Origin: an uncultured Gammaproteobacteria bacterium
GTDB taxonomy: Bacteria > Pseudomonadota > Gammaproteobacteria > Pseudomonadales > Porticoccaceae
Assembly: GCA_913058345.1 (NCBI GenBank)
Contig: CAJXQR010000002.1
Span: 248,001-312,000 of the forward strand
Direction of reading: 5' to 3'
DNA: 64,000 nucleotides
The notes beneath the pieces were generated by a model. It had not been told where the DNA came from. It did not search any database and saw nothing but the letters and a program-made list of their open reading frames with translations. Made by a program: the position numbers and the translations under genes. This document shows, piece by piece, positions 56,085 to 64,000 of the stretch. Every line of letters begins with the position of its first letter. The stretch's first letter is position 1.

Positions 56085-58421
56085 ATGAAGCTACCAACAG
56101 ATTTTAATTCTGCCATTAAATCGCCGGTAGTGCTCGCCGGTTCTGTACTGATCATTATTTATACTATCTTTTTAACTCAATTTTTTTATAGCAAACTTGT
56201 CACCGAGCCTTGGCACCAGGCCATTATCCATAAAGCGGAATTACTTGGTCAAAAACAGGCAGCGGTGATTGAAGACTATTTTGTTACAGTCGATCAAAAA
56301 CTCGACCGAATCGTTAAAGACCGAACATTAATCAATATATTGAAAGCAGAAAATATCGCACAAATTAAAGAATATAAAGATTTATTGCACCGCCAATTAC
56401 CTGAAATGGCTGACATTAAGCTCGTTTCAGTCAACAGCCCTTATTTTGCAGAAACACAAAACTTTGTTGGCATCACTCTCGCCAAACACTCTATTGCCGG
56501 TAAACAACTTGAACCAACAGCCGTAAAACTCCATGACTGGCTAATCGTTAACGCCACTCCTATCACAGATTATGATGAGGTAGTGGGCAGCTTAATCAGC
56601 AGCCTTCCAGTACAAAATCTCCATACCGTACTCAGTCAGGCAGACCCAGCTCTGGGCCAAACTGAACTCCTTCAATACACCCGTGGCTTTGCGCCTCAGG
56701 TCATTGTTTCCAGCGGTGGTTCAAATACATCTTTTCAGGCAACAGTTCCTGTCAAAGGTCGAGCTGACTGGCAATTGCGTTACTCAGTTTCTACCAAGCT
56801 TGTGGATACTACCGCAAAACCTTTTCTATACTTCACTATCTCTTTTATAGCCCTGCTGGCAATCAGCCTGCTGCTGCTGGTGCTACTCATTCGCTACCAG
56901 TTAAGCCGCCTCAGAGAAGAGTCGGCTCTGGATGATACCGACCTAACTCCTACAGAGCTTAATCAACTAATTCAAGAAAAGCTCACCCAGAGAGCTACTG
57001 TACCGGTTAGCTCCCCTAGCGAAATATCCAAGGAAAATGATAGTAACGTTTCTTCTAGTGAGGTTTTCAGACAGTATGACATCAGAGGCGATGCCAATTC
57101 CCAGATAACCAAAGACTTCGCCCTTCACCTTGGGAAGGCGGCTGGCTCCGATATGGTCAATAGCGGGCAGCGAAACTTATTGATTGGGTCAGATGGGAGA
57201 CGCTCCAGCCCCCATTTGAAATCTGCCTTGATTGAAGGCGTACTCTCCACTGGTTGCAATGTTATCGATATCGGTGTCGTACCAACACCGGTGCTTAACT
57301 TTGCGTTGAAAACAATGGACTCCGTCGACTCGGGCATCATGGTCACGGCCAGCCACAACCCAGCATCAGATAATGGCTTTAAAATTTATTACAACCAACA
57401 AGTGATTTCTGGTGCAGAAATCCTCAACCTGAAAACGGCGATGGAAGCCCGCATATGGAAAAGCGGACAGGGCCAACAGCAGCAACTGGACGTCCTCGAC
57501 CAATACACAAAAACGCTTCTTGACGACATGAACCCTGTCGCAAGGCCGCTGCGCGTGGTTATCGATTGTGCTAACGGTGCTGCCGGGCCTTTGGCACCCG
57601 CCTTATTTGAAGCCCTCGGCTGTGAAGTCATACCGCTCTACTGTGACCTCGACGGGTCATTCCCAAATCACCCGCCAGACCCTTCGGACCCCGAAAACCT
57701 TATTGACCTGATCACCGTCGTTAAGCACGAGCATGCAGATCTGGGACTCGCATTTGATGGCGACGGCGATCGTCTCGTCGCGATAACCGCAGAGGGCAGC
57801 ATCGTTTGGGCAGATGAATTGTTGATGATTTTTGCTCGCGATGTTATCGGCAGTTATCCTGATACAGATATTGTTTTTGACGTTAAATCAACCCGACGAC
57901 TTGCTAATTTAATCAATAACTATGGCGGACACCCGGTTATGTGGAAAACGGGACATTCCAATATACGCCGTAAAATTTCCGAAACTGGAGCACCTCTCGG
58001 TGGTGAGTTTAGCGGCCACATTTTCTTTAATGACCGCTGGTTTGGCTTTGATGATGGACTCTACGCTGCTGCCCGTTTAATTGAAATTATTAATCAACGA
58101 GAACAAAGCCTGGACGCTATTATTTCGGGATTTGAAGCCAGCATCAGCACTCCTGAATTGCGTGTCCCAGTACCAGATGATCAAAAATTCCTCATCGCCA
58201 ACAAATTCGCTGAAAATATTTTCCCCGATGCGAAACGCATTACTATTGACGGCTTAAGGCTGGAATACCCAGATGGCTGGGCACTGCTTCGCGCCTCTAA
58301 CACCTCTCCCCACTTAACCTTACGCTTTGAGGCAAATGACCAGCAAACGCTAGGACGGCTAAAGCTCCAATTTAAACAAAAATTAATCACCTTATTGCCC
58401 GACACAAAACTACCTTTTTAA
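56085..58421 (+). CDS. algC: Phosphomannomutase/phosphoglucomutase with membrane-anchored N-terminal domain
   Basis: Interconverts hexose 6- and 1-phosphates for LPS, alginate or other polysaccharide precursors. The 778-residue protein has an N-terminal part with a membrane segment near residues 17-36, a periplasmic region to about 245 and a second membrane segment near 248-270, then a cytoplasmic linker. The catalytic part starts near 325. Its active-site Ser is in TASHNPASDNGFK, the metal loop is FDGDGDR, the sugar-binding loop is GGEFSGHIFF, and the phosphate-binding loop is RASNTSPHLTLRFEA. A similar extended AlgC is known in pseudomonads. I chose the ATG after GGGTGATT; a GTG two codons earlier is possible. 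Confidence 0.95.
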   Translation: MKLPTDFNSAIKSPVVLAGSVLIIIYTIFLTQFFYSKLVTEPWHQAIIHKAELLGQKQAAVIEDYFVTVDQKLDRIVKDRTLINILKAENIAQIKEYKDLLHRQLPEMADIKLVSVNSPYFAETQNFVGITLAKHSIAGKQLEPTAVKLHDWLIVNATPITDYDEVVGSLISSLPVQNLHTVLSQADPALGQTELLQYTRGFAPQVIVSSGGSNTSFQATVPVKGRADWQLRYSVSTKLVDTTAKPFLYFTISFIALLAISLLLLVLLIRYQLSRLREESALDDTDLTPTELNQLIQEKLTQRATVPVSSPSEISKENDSNVSSSEVFRQYDIRGDANSQITKDFALHLGKAAGSDMVNSGQRNLLIGSDGRRSSPHLKSALIEGVLSTGCNVIDIGVVPTPVLNFALKTMDSVDSGIMVTASHNPASDNGFKIYYNQQVISGAEILNLKTAMEARIWKSGQGQQQQLDVLDQYTKTLLDDMNPVARPLRVVIDCANGAAGPLAPALFEALGCEVIPLYCDLDGSFPNHPPDPSDPENLIDLITVVKHEHADLGLAFDGDGDRLVAITAEGSIVWADELLMIFARDVIGSYPDTDIVFDVKSTRRLANLINNYGGHPVMWKTGHSNIRRKISETGAPLGGEFSGHIFFNDRWFGFDDGLYAAARLIEIINQREQSLDAIISGFEASISTPELRVPVPDDQKFLIANKFAENIFPDAKRITIDGLRLEYPDGWALLRASNTSPHLTLRFEANDQQTLGRLKLQFKQKLITLLPDTKLPF

Positions 58422-59366
<945 letters not shown>

Positions 59367-59419
59367 CAAGCCTATTACCTATCTCCCTGTGCCATTTAAA
59401 TAGAGATTTAATCAATACA

Positions 59420-60022
59420 ATGACATCGCCTTCTTCAAAGAAATCTGCCCCCTCACGCCGTGAATCAATTCTCCAAGCATTAGCAGAAATGCTGGAAGAG
59501 TCTCCCCATAAAAAAATTACAACGGCCTCACTGGCAAAAAAGGTGGGGGTTTCCGAAGCAGCGCTGTACCGCCACTTTCCTAGTAAAGCCCGAATTTACG
59601 AAAGCTTGATCGACTTTATTGAAGACACTCTATTTAGCCGTATTAGCACTATCATTAAGGATGCGCCCAATACGCAAGAGCGGTGCCGCATGATCATCAC
59701 GTTAGTATTAAGCTTCTCAGAAAAAAACCCGGGGTTATCGCGCATCCTGACCGGTGATGCTTTAACGGGTGAAACTGCGCGCCTTCACGCCAGGGTTAAC
59801 CAACTATTTTCCCGTATAGAGTCTCAAATTAAGCAGGTATTGCGAGAAGGGGAGTTCCGTGAAAATTGTCGAACTAACTTACTAAGCTCTGCCGCTGCCG
59901 AACTCTTGGTTATTATCGCCGAAGGGAAAATACGCCGGTTTGTGCGCAGTAATTTTACTTGTCTACCAACGAGCCACTGGCAAGAACAGTGGCTATCGCT
60001 CGATAAAGCTATCTATATTTAA
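59420..60022 (+). CDS. slmA: Nucleoid occlusion factor SlmA (TetR family)
   Basis: DNA-binding protein that blocks FtsZ assembly over the nucleoid. The 200-residue protein has an N-terminal helix-turn-helix (TTASLAKKVGVSEAALYRHF near residue 34) followed by PSKARIYESLIDFIEDTLFSRI, a SlmA hallmark, and a helical C-terminal FtsZ-binding domain. The context argB-slmA-pyrE is shared with many gammaproteobacteria. It is convergent with the DUF4124 gene. Confidence 0.93.
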   Translation: MTSPSSKKSAPSRRESILQALAEMLEESPHKKITTASLAKKVGVSEAALYRHFPSKARIYESLIDFIEDTLFSRISTIIKDAPNTQERCRMIITLVLSFSEKNPGLSRILTGDALTGETARLHARVNQLFSRIESQIKQVLREGEFRENCRTNLLSSAAAELLVIIAEGKIRRFVRSNFTCLPTSHWQEQWLSLDKAIYI

Positions 60023-60029
60023 CAAGTAC

Positions 60030-60671
60030 CTATTCAGGCTTATTCGTCTCCGACTGGGCTTTAAGCTGGCGATACCGGTCTATATAACCTAAATAACGCT
60101 CTTCAGTCTTTTCGTATTCTTCCTGCTTAAGCTCTAATAAGCTTTCCGACTTGATAACCTCCGCTTCAAGCTCGAACAAAGTTTCTTTGACATTTTCAGG
60201 TACTTGTCGACCCCCGCGTTGATAGTTTGCCGCTCTTTGTTGTTCAAGAGCTATACGCTTAGTACTACCCTCAATATTGGTTTTTATCCCCTTGACCTCT
60301 CTATCGAGCTGGTCGAGTTTACGCGCCATCGCCGCTTGAATTTCCCCAATCGAGCTATAGCTAATAAGAATAAAGCGCTCTTCTTTTTCCCTTGCTGCCA
60401 GTGCTTTTTTCCGTAGTGCTTTCTCAACAGGGTTCTGCGGTACTGAAGGCGCCACTGTATCCAGTAACTGTCCAGTCTTACTGAGGATATCGTAACCCTG
60501 GGCAACATAATTCGGTGGGATTTTGTCATCAATAACAACAACCCCCTCTCCATTAATATAGCGGTACAGCCTCCCAGCTGGGGCCCCATGGCTAACAGCG
60601 GCCCAACTTAGTATCAGCAAAACCAAGCAAGTGCTTCTAAAACCTCCCATGCCTTTCTTTTTAACGTTCAT
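60030..60671 (-). CDS. DUF4124 exported protein with coiled coil
   Basis: This 213-residue protein has a signal peptide (FRSTCLVLLILSWAAVSHGA, probable cut near residue 30) and then the DUF4124 motif RLYRYINGEGVVVIDDKIPP near 34. Residues ~90-210 are a long charged coiled coil (MARKLDQLDREVKGI; ELEAEVIKSESLLELKQEE). The ATG follows the pyrE stop directly (TAAATG), so the two genes are coupled. Its function is unknown; it is probably periplasmic. Confidence 0.85.
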   Translation of the reverse strand: MNVKKKGMGGFRSTCLVLLILSWAAVSHGAPAGRLYRYINGEGVVVIDDKIPPNYVAQGYDILSKTGQLLDTVAPSVPQNPVEKALRKKALAAREKEERFILISYSSIGEIQAAMARKLDQLDREVKGIKTNIEGSTKRIALEQQRAANYQRGGRQVPENVKETLFELEAEVIKSESLLELKQEEYEKTEERYLGYIDRYRQLKAQSETNKPE

Positions 60672-61316
60672 TTATTCGATACCATATTTTTGCTGATAGT
60701 TGCTGACTGCTTCTAGTGTCTCCCTTCCTTCAGATTGCTCACCAACGTAGGTCATAATATGGGTGATGTCTATGATGCTATTCACATTAATGTGAAATTC
60801 CTGCTCCAGTGCCTGTATTGCTGACGAACCTTCATTGCGACGCTCTTTTCTATCCAGCCCCACCAATACACTGGACACTTCCGCCCCAGCCTGATCAATC
60901 TGAGCAAGTACTTCACGAATTGCCGTACCTGCGGTAATGACATCATCAACGATTAATACGCGTCCCGAAAGCGGAGCTCCCACTAAACTGCCCCCCTCAC
61001 CGTGCGCTTTCGCCTCTTTGCGATTGAAGCTGTAAGGCACATCACGGCCATGTAACTCCGACAAGGCGACAGCCGTCGTTGCAACCAGCGGAATTCCCTT
61101 ATAAGCAGGGCCAAAAATCACGTCAAACTCAAGTCCAGATTCGACGATAGCCTGAGCATAGCAACGACCCAGTATCGCCAACGCCCGCCCTGTATTAAAA
61201 TTGCCTGCATTAAAAAAATAGGGGCTCACTCGTCCCGACTTCAGCCTGTATTCTCCAAACTGAAGCACCTGATGCTCAAGCGCCAGATTAATAAACTCTC
61301 GTTGATAACTTTTCAT
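60672..61316 (-). CDS. pyrE: Orotate phosphoribosyltransferase
   Basis: Adds ribose-5-phosphate from PRPP to orotate in pyrimidine synthesis. The 214-residue length equals E. coli PyrE. Motifs are [21 protein letters not shown] pieces (LKSGR; YFFNAG) near residue 21-37, PAYKGIPL near 71, [13 protein letters not shown], and the PRPP loop [15 protein letters not shown] near 121. It is divergent from crc, the Pseudomonas arrangement. Confidence 0.96.
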   Translation of the reverse strand: MKSYQREFINLALEHQVLQFGEYRLKSGRVSPYFFNAGNFNTGRALAILGRCYAQAIVESGLEFDVIFGPAYKGIPLVATTAVALSELHGRDVPYSFNRKEAKAHGEGGSLVGAPLSGRVLIVDDVITAGTAIREVLAQIDQAGAEVSSVLVGLDRKERRNEGSSAIQALEQEFHINVNSIIDITHIMTYVGEQSEGRETLEAVSNYQQKYGIE

Positions 61317-61450
61317 CTACCCAATTCGTTTGAATGTAATTAACTGAGAACTCCGCTGGGGATCACACAACAGCAAGAGATTAGACTGAACATTTTCCAC
61401 TATTTAGCTGCTTAAGGTATCATAGATCTCTAATAATAGAAGGCGGGAAT

Positions 61451-62227
61451 ATGCGTTTAATAAGTGCTTGTGTCGACGGCATTCATCAAGCTACCGAGAG
61501 GGGCCTGTTCGACTGGCTGAAAGAGCAAGATGCAGAAATCATCTGTCTGCAGGATCTACGCGCCCAAGCCCCTGAGCTTGAGGATAATCCTGCCTTCCAA
61601 CTCGATGATTATTTCAGCTATTTCTTTGATTCTCCCACCCCCAACACTAACGGTGTTGCTATCTATACCCGGCAGGCACCGAAAGCAATCATGTTCGGTT
61701 TCGGCCTCACTTCGGGAGAAGATATGGATGGTCGTTACCTGCAAGCAGACTTTGACCACATTAGCGTCGCCTGCCTACTTGCCCCCCTCGGCGGAAAGGA
61801 TGCATCCACGCAAGAAATCAAGACACGTTTTTTTACTGGCCTGCAAAATCAGCTGTTAAAAATTACACGCAAACGCAGAAACTATATCTTCTGTGGTAGC
61901 TGGCAAATTGCCCACCGTGATATTGATGTGCAGAATCCGGATAAGCATACTGATGAACCTGGGTTTTTAGCCGAAGAGCGACAGTGGCTCGACCAACTTT
62001 ACAACGATATTGGCTACGCCGACGCCTTTCGTGTATCCAATTCAGATAACGATGAGTTTAGCTGGTGGCCGTCTGGCGAAATGGGCACCGGTGACGCCTG
62101 GCGCACAGATACCCAAATCATTTCCAAAGCCCTGATTCAGCAAGTCGAGTATGCCGTACTTTATAAGGCTAAAGTATTTTCCAGCCACACCCCTGTCATT
62201 GTCGATTACGACCTACTCGAGCTTTAA
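61451..62227 (+). CDS. crc: Crc, catabolite repression control protein
   Basis: Exonuclease III-fold protein that, with Hfq, represses translation of catabolic mRNAs in Pseudomonas. The 258-residue protein parallels Pseudomonas Crc throughout: EIICLQDLRAQ near residue 31, GRYLQADFDHISVACLL near 95, YIFCGSWQIAHRDIDVQN near 143, PGFLAEERQWLD, FSWWPSGE near 193. The nuclease sites are degraded: the Glu of the ICLQE motif is Asp and the GDMN motif reads CGSWQI, as in Crc proteins that lack nuclease activity. AAGGCGGG precedes the ATG. It lies between pyrE and rph, matching Pseudomonas. Confidence 0.9.
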   Translation: MRLISACVDGIHQATERGLFDWLKEQDAEIICLQDLRAQAPELEDNPAFQLDDYFSYFFDSPTPNTNGVAIYTRQAPKAIMFGFGLTSGEDMDGRYLQADFDHISVACLLAPLGGKDASTQEIKTRFFTGLQNQLLKITRKRRNYIFCGSWQIAHRDIDVQNPDKHTDEPGFLAEERQWLDQLYNDIGYADAFRVSNSDNDEFSWWPSGEMGTGDAWRTDTQIISKALIQQVEYAVLYKAKVFSSHTPVIVDYDLLEL

Positions 62228-62245
62228 TTGGACAGGGGCTCACTC

Positions 62246-62968
62246 CTAGCTCTGCGCCAACGCCATCTTCTGAACTTTTACCAAGTCAGCAATACCGCGC
62301 TTGGCCAGATCAAGCATGGCGTTTAACTCCTCCTGATTAAAAGGTGCGGCCTCTGCCGTGCCCTGCACCTCGATAAAACCACCATCACTGTTCATCACCA
62401 CATTCATGTCCGTTTCAGCTTGAGAATCTTCAACATAATCGAGATCCAGCACCGGTGTCCCCTGATAGATGCCCACGGAAACTGAAGCAACAAAACTCTG
62501 TAATGGGCTTTTCTTAATACGCTTTTTACTCAGTAAGTATTCAACCGCATCAGCGAGAGCCACATAAGCACCCGTTATCGACGCCGTACGGGTACCCCCA
62601 TCAGCCTGAATAACATCGCAATCAATGTTGATGGTGTTTTCACCGAGAACACTCATATCAACCGCCGCCCGTAAAGAACGACCAATCAAACGTTGAATCT
62701 CCTGAGTTCGGCCGCTCTGCTTTCCACGAGCTGCCTCTCTATCCATACGCGAATTTGTTGAGCGCGGTAACATGCCATATTCAGCCGTAACCCAGCCTTG
62801 ACCTTTACCGCGAAGGAAGCGAGGCACCCCAGGTGTCACACTGGCAGTACAAATCACCTTGGTATCACCAAAAGCTACCAGTACCGAACCTTCAGCATGG
62901 CGGGTGAAATTGCGAGTGATTTTGACGAGGCGAAGCTGTTCAGGACGACGTCCACTGGGGCGCGACAT
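62246..62968 (-). CDS. rph: Ribonuclease PH
   Basis: Phosphorolytic 3'-5' exoribonuclease that trims tRNA precursors. The 240-residue length is standard. Motifs are [11 protein letters not shown] at the start, [21 protein letters not shown] near residue 21, [14 protein letters not shown] near 57, RQRQ-type phosphate-binding region [18 protein letters not shown] near 86, and [18 protein letters not shown] near 116. It is convergent with crc and divergent from yicC. Confidence 0.96.
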   Translation of the reverse strand: MSRPSGRRPEQLRLVKITRNFTRHAEGSVLVAFGDTKVICTASVTPGVPRFLRGKGQGWVTAEYGMLPRSTNSRMDREAARGKQSGRTQEIQRLIGRSLRAAVDMSVLGENTINIDCDVIQADGGTRTASITGAYVALADAVEYLLSKKRIKKSPLQSFVASVSVGIYQGTPVLDLDYVEDSQAETDMNVVMNSDGGFIEVQGTAEAAPFNQEELNAMLDLAKRGIADLVKVQKMALAQS

Positions 62969-63113
62969 AAAATGTTCCTTATGAATACTTTGAATAAAAC
63001 GAGCACTCTTTCATGCAAGTGCTCAAGAGCCTCTATTGTAGCCAAATTAGTCTATTGAGTTGCCACTGTGTTTGCTAACATAGCGCCAACTGCAATATCG
63101 AGTTTGAGCGAGA

Positions 63114-63977
63114 ATGCCCAGAAGTATGACAGCCTTTGCTAGTGCCAGTGCAGAATGCCCCTGGGGCACTCTGACTTGGGAGCTACGCTCAATCAATCAC
63201 CGTTTTCTCGAAGCTTCATTCCGTCTACCCGAAACCCTTCACCACCTGGAAACAAGTTACCGAGAGCAGCTGCGGCAAATCATCCACCGCGGGAAAATCG
63301 ATTGCACCCTGCGCATGACTTTTGACCCGGGGCGTGCAATGAGCATCAATCTCGATGTTGCGCGCCAATACCTGGCAACCTGCGAAAAAATCCAACAGCT
63401 AATGCCAGGCCCACCAACAGCACTGTCGCCCATTGAAGTACTAAAAGCACCCGGCGTGATACAAGAGGAGAGGGCCGATACTGAAAATCTGGAAGCCACC
63501 AGCCAGCGAATTTTCAGTGATGTTTTAACCCAGTTGATTCAGGCTCGCACCCGCGAAGGTAACCGGCTTGGCGTGTTTATCGGTGAGCGACTGGAAAAAA
63601 TTAAACGTGAGATCGGCAAAACCCGCTCAGCGCTCCCGCAATTATTGGCACAACAGGAACAGAGAATCCGAGATAAGCTTGAGCAACTTGCGGTATCACT
63701 TGATGAAGAAAGAATAGAGCAGGAACTGGTTTATCTTGCCAGTAAAAGTGATATTGATGAAGAGCTTGATAGACTCGAGACTCATATTGAAGAATTTAAT
63801 CGTGCGCTTGACAGCACATCGCCTGTAGGCAGGCGACTCGATTTTCTGCTGCAAGAACTGAATCGTGAAGCCAATACACTTTCATCCAAGTCACAGGCCG
63901 CAACAACAACGCATTCAGCTGTCGAATTAAAAGTACTCATCGAGCAAATCCGCGAACAAGCCCAAAACCTCGAATAG
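63114..63977 (+). CDS. yicC: YicC family endoribonuclease
   Basis: The YicC family is reported to act as an endoribonuclease in mRNA turnover. The 287-residue length matches E. coli YicC. Signatures are RSMTAFASASAECPWGTLTWELRSINHRFLE pieces (SMTAFA; ELRSINHRFLE) at the start, RGKIDCTLR near 60 and the C-terminal GRRLDFLLQELNREANTLSSKS near 240. It sits between rph and the expected gmk gene, as in E. coli and Pseudomonas. Confidence 0.94.
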   Translation: MPRSMTAFASASAECPWGTLTWELRSINHRFLEASFRLPETLHHLETSYREQLRQIIHRGKIDCTLRMTFDPGRAMSINLDVARQYLATCEKIQQLMPGPPTALSPIEVLKAPGVIQEERADTENLEATSQRIFSDVLTQLIQARTREGNRLGVFIGERLEKIKREIGKTRSALPQLLAQQEQRIRDKLEQLAVSLDEERIEQELVYLASKSDIDEELDRLETHIEEFNRALDSTSPVGRRLDFLLQELNREANTLSSKSQAATTTHSAVELKVLIEQIREQAQNLE

Positions 63978-63995
63978 CGAGAAGAGATTTCTAAT

Positions 63996-64000
63996 ATGAC
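63996..64000 (+). CDS. First codons of a gene cut by the window end (probably gmk)
   Basis: An ATG with GAAGAGA about ten bases upstream begins 18 bases after the yicC stop, and the window ends after five bases. Position alone suggests guanylate kinase (gmk), which follows yicC in related genomes. Confidence 0.35.

Overview
The window looks like about 64 kb of chromosome from a free-living, probably marine, gammaproteobacterium related to Pseudomonas and the Cellvibrionales/Spongiibacteraceae. This placement is inferred from gene content and synteny, not from a marker tree. It rests on Pseudomonas-type blocks: pilG-H-I-J-K-chpA-B-C, gshB-tonB-yqgE-yqgF, pilU/pilT next to yggS-proC-yggT-yggU-metX-metW-rdgB-hemW, ftsY-E-X-rpoH, radC/coaBC-algC-argB, and pyrE/crc/rph/yicC. 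I found no rRNA, tRNA, CRISPR array, insertion sequence or prophage. The window is gene-dense and nearly all of it is coding.

Layout. (1) 1-3789: a very long hybrid phosphorelay kinase that ends in GGDEF and EAL domains, cut at its 5' end by the window edge. (2) 3851-7368: an acyl-CoA dehydrogenase and acyl-CoA ligase pair of the DmdC/DmdB-like families, then a small cytochrome c. (3) 7989-20366, minus strand: the complete Pil-Chp chemosensory cluster that controls type IV pili, with a 2047-residue ChpA. (4) 20575-23548, divergent: glutathione synthetase, a TonB-like protein, YqgE and YqgF. (5) 23563-25842: the retraction ATPases PilU and PilT. (6) 25905-34646, plus strand: a housekeeping run from yggS through methionine biosynthesis (metX-metW), nucleotide sanitation (rdgB), HemW and thioredoxin to rho. 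(7) 34773-39025, minus strand: an accessory catabolic island with an SCP2-type thiolase, an HMG-CoA-synthase-like/DUF35 fusion that appears to lack its catalytic residues, and a Baeyer-Villiger monooxygenase. (8) 39374-41013: a PAP2 phosphatase plus an MJ1255/VC2487-family glycosyltransferase, preceded by four 11-bp-spaced PhoB-box-like repeats. (9) 41143-45189: a small unknown gene, gshA, acpH, dsbB and an LrgA/LrgB-like pair. (10) 45296-51347, minus strand: FKBP isomerase, trmB, a DUF423 protein, rpoH with a sigma-E-like promoter, and ftsX-E-Y. (11) 51417-54752: rsmD-coaD, then mutM, rpmG, rpmB and radC. (12) 54833-64000: coaBC-algC-argB-slmA, a DUF4124 protein with pyrE, then crc, rph, yicC and probably the first codon of gmk.

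How the genes connect. About a quarter of the window serves surface motility and its control: Pil-Chp signalling, PilT/PilU retraction, a TonB3-like protein, and a c-di-GMP enzyme at the left edge. The least ordinary parts are the thiolase/pseudo-HMGCS-DUF35/monooxygenase island with its operator-like palindromes, and the Pho-box-preceded PAP2-glycosyltransferase operon, which could be a phosphate-starvation glycolipid pathway. A recent in-frame duplication of a phosphotransfer domain in ChpA and an acidic C-terminal extension on PilJ are the main oddities in the chemosensory cluster.
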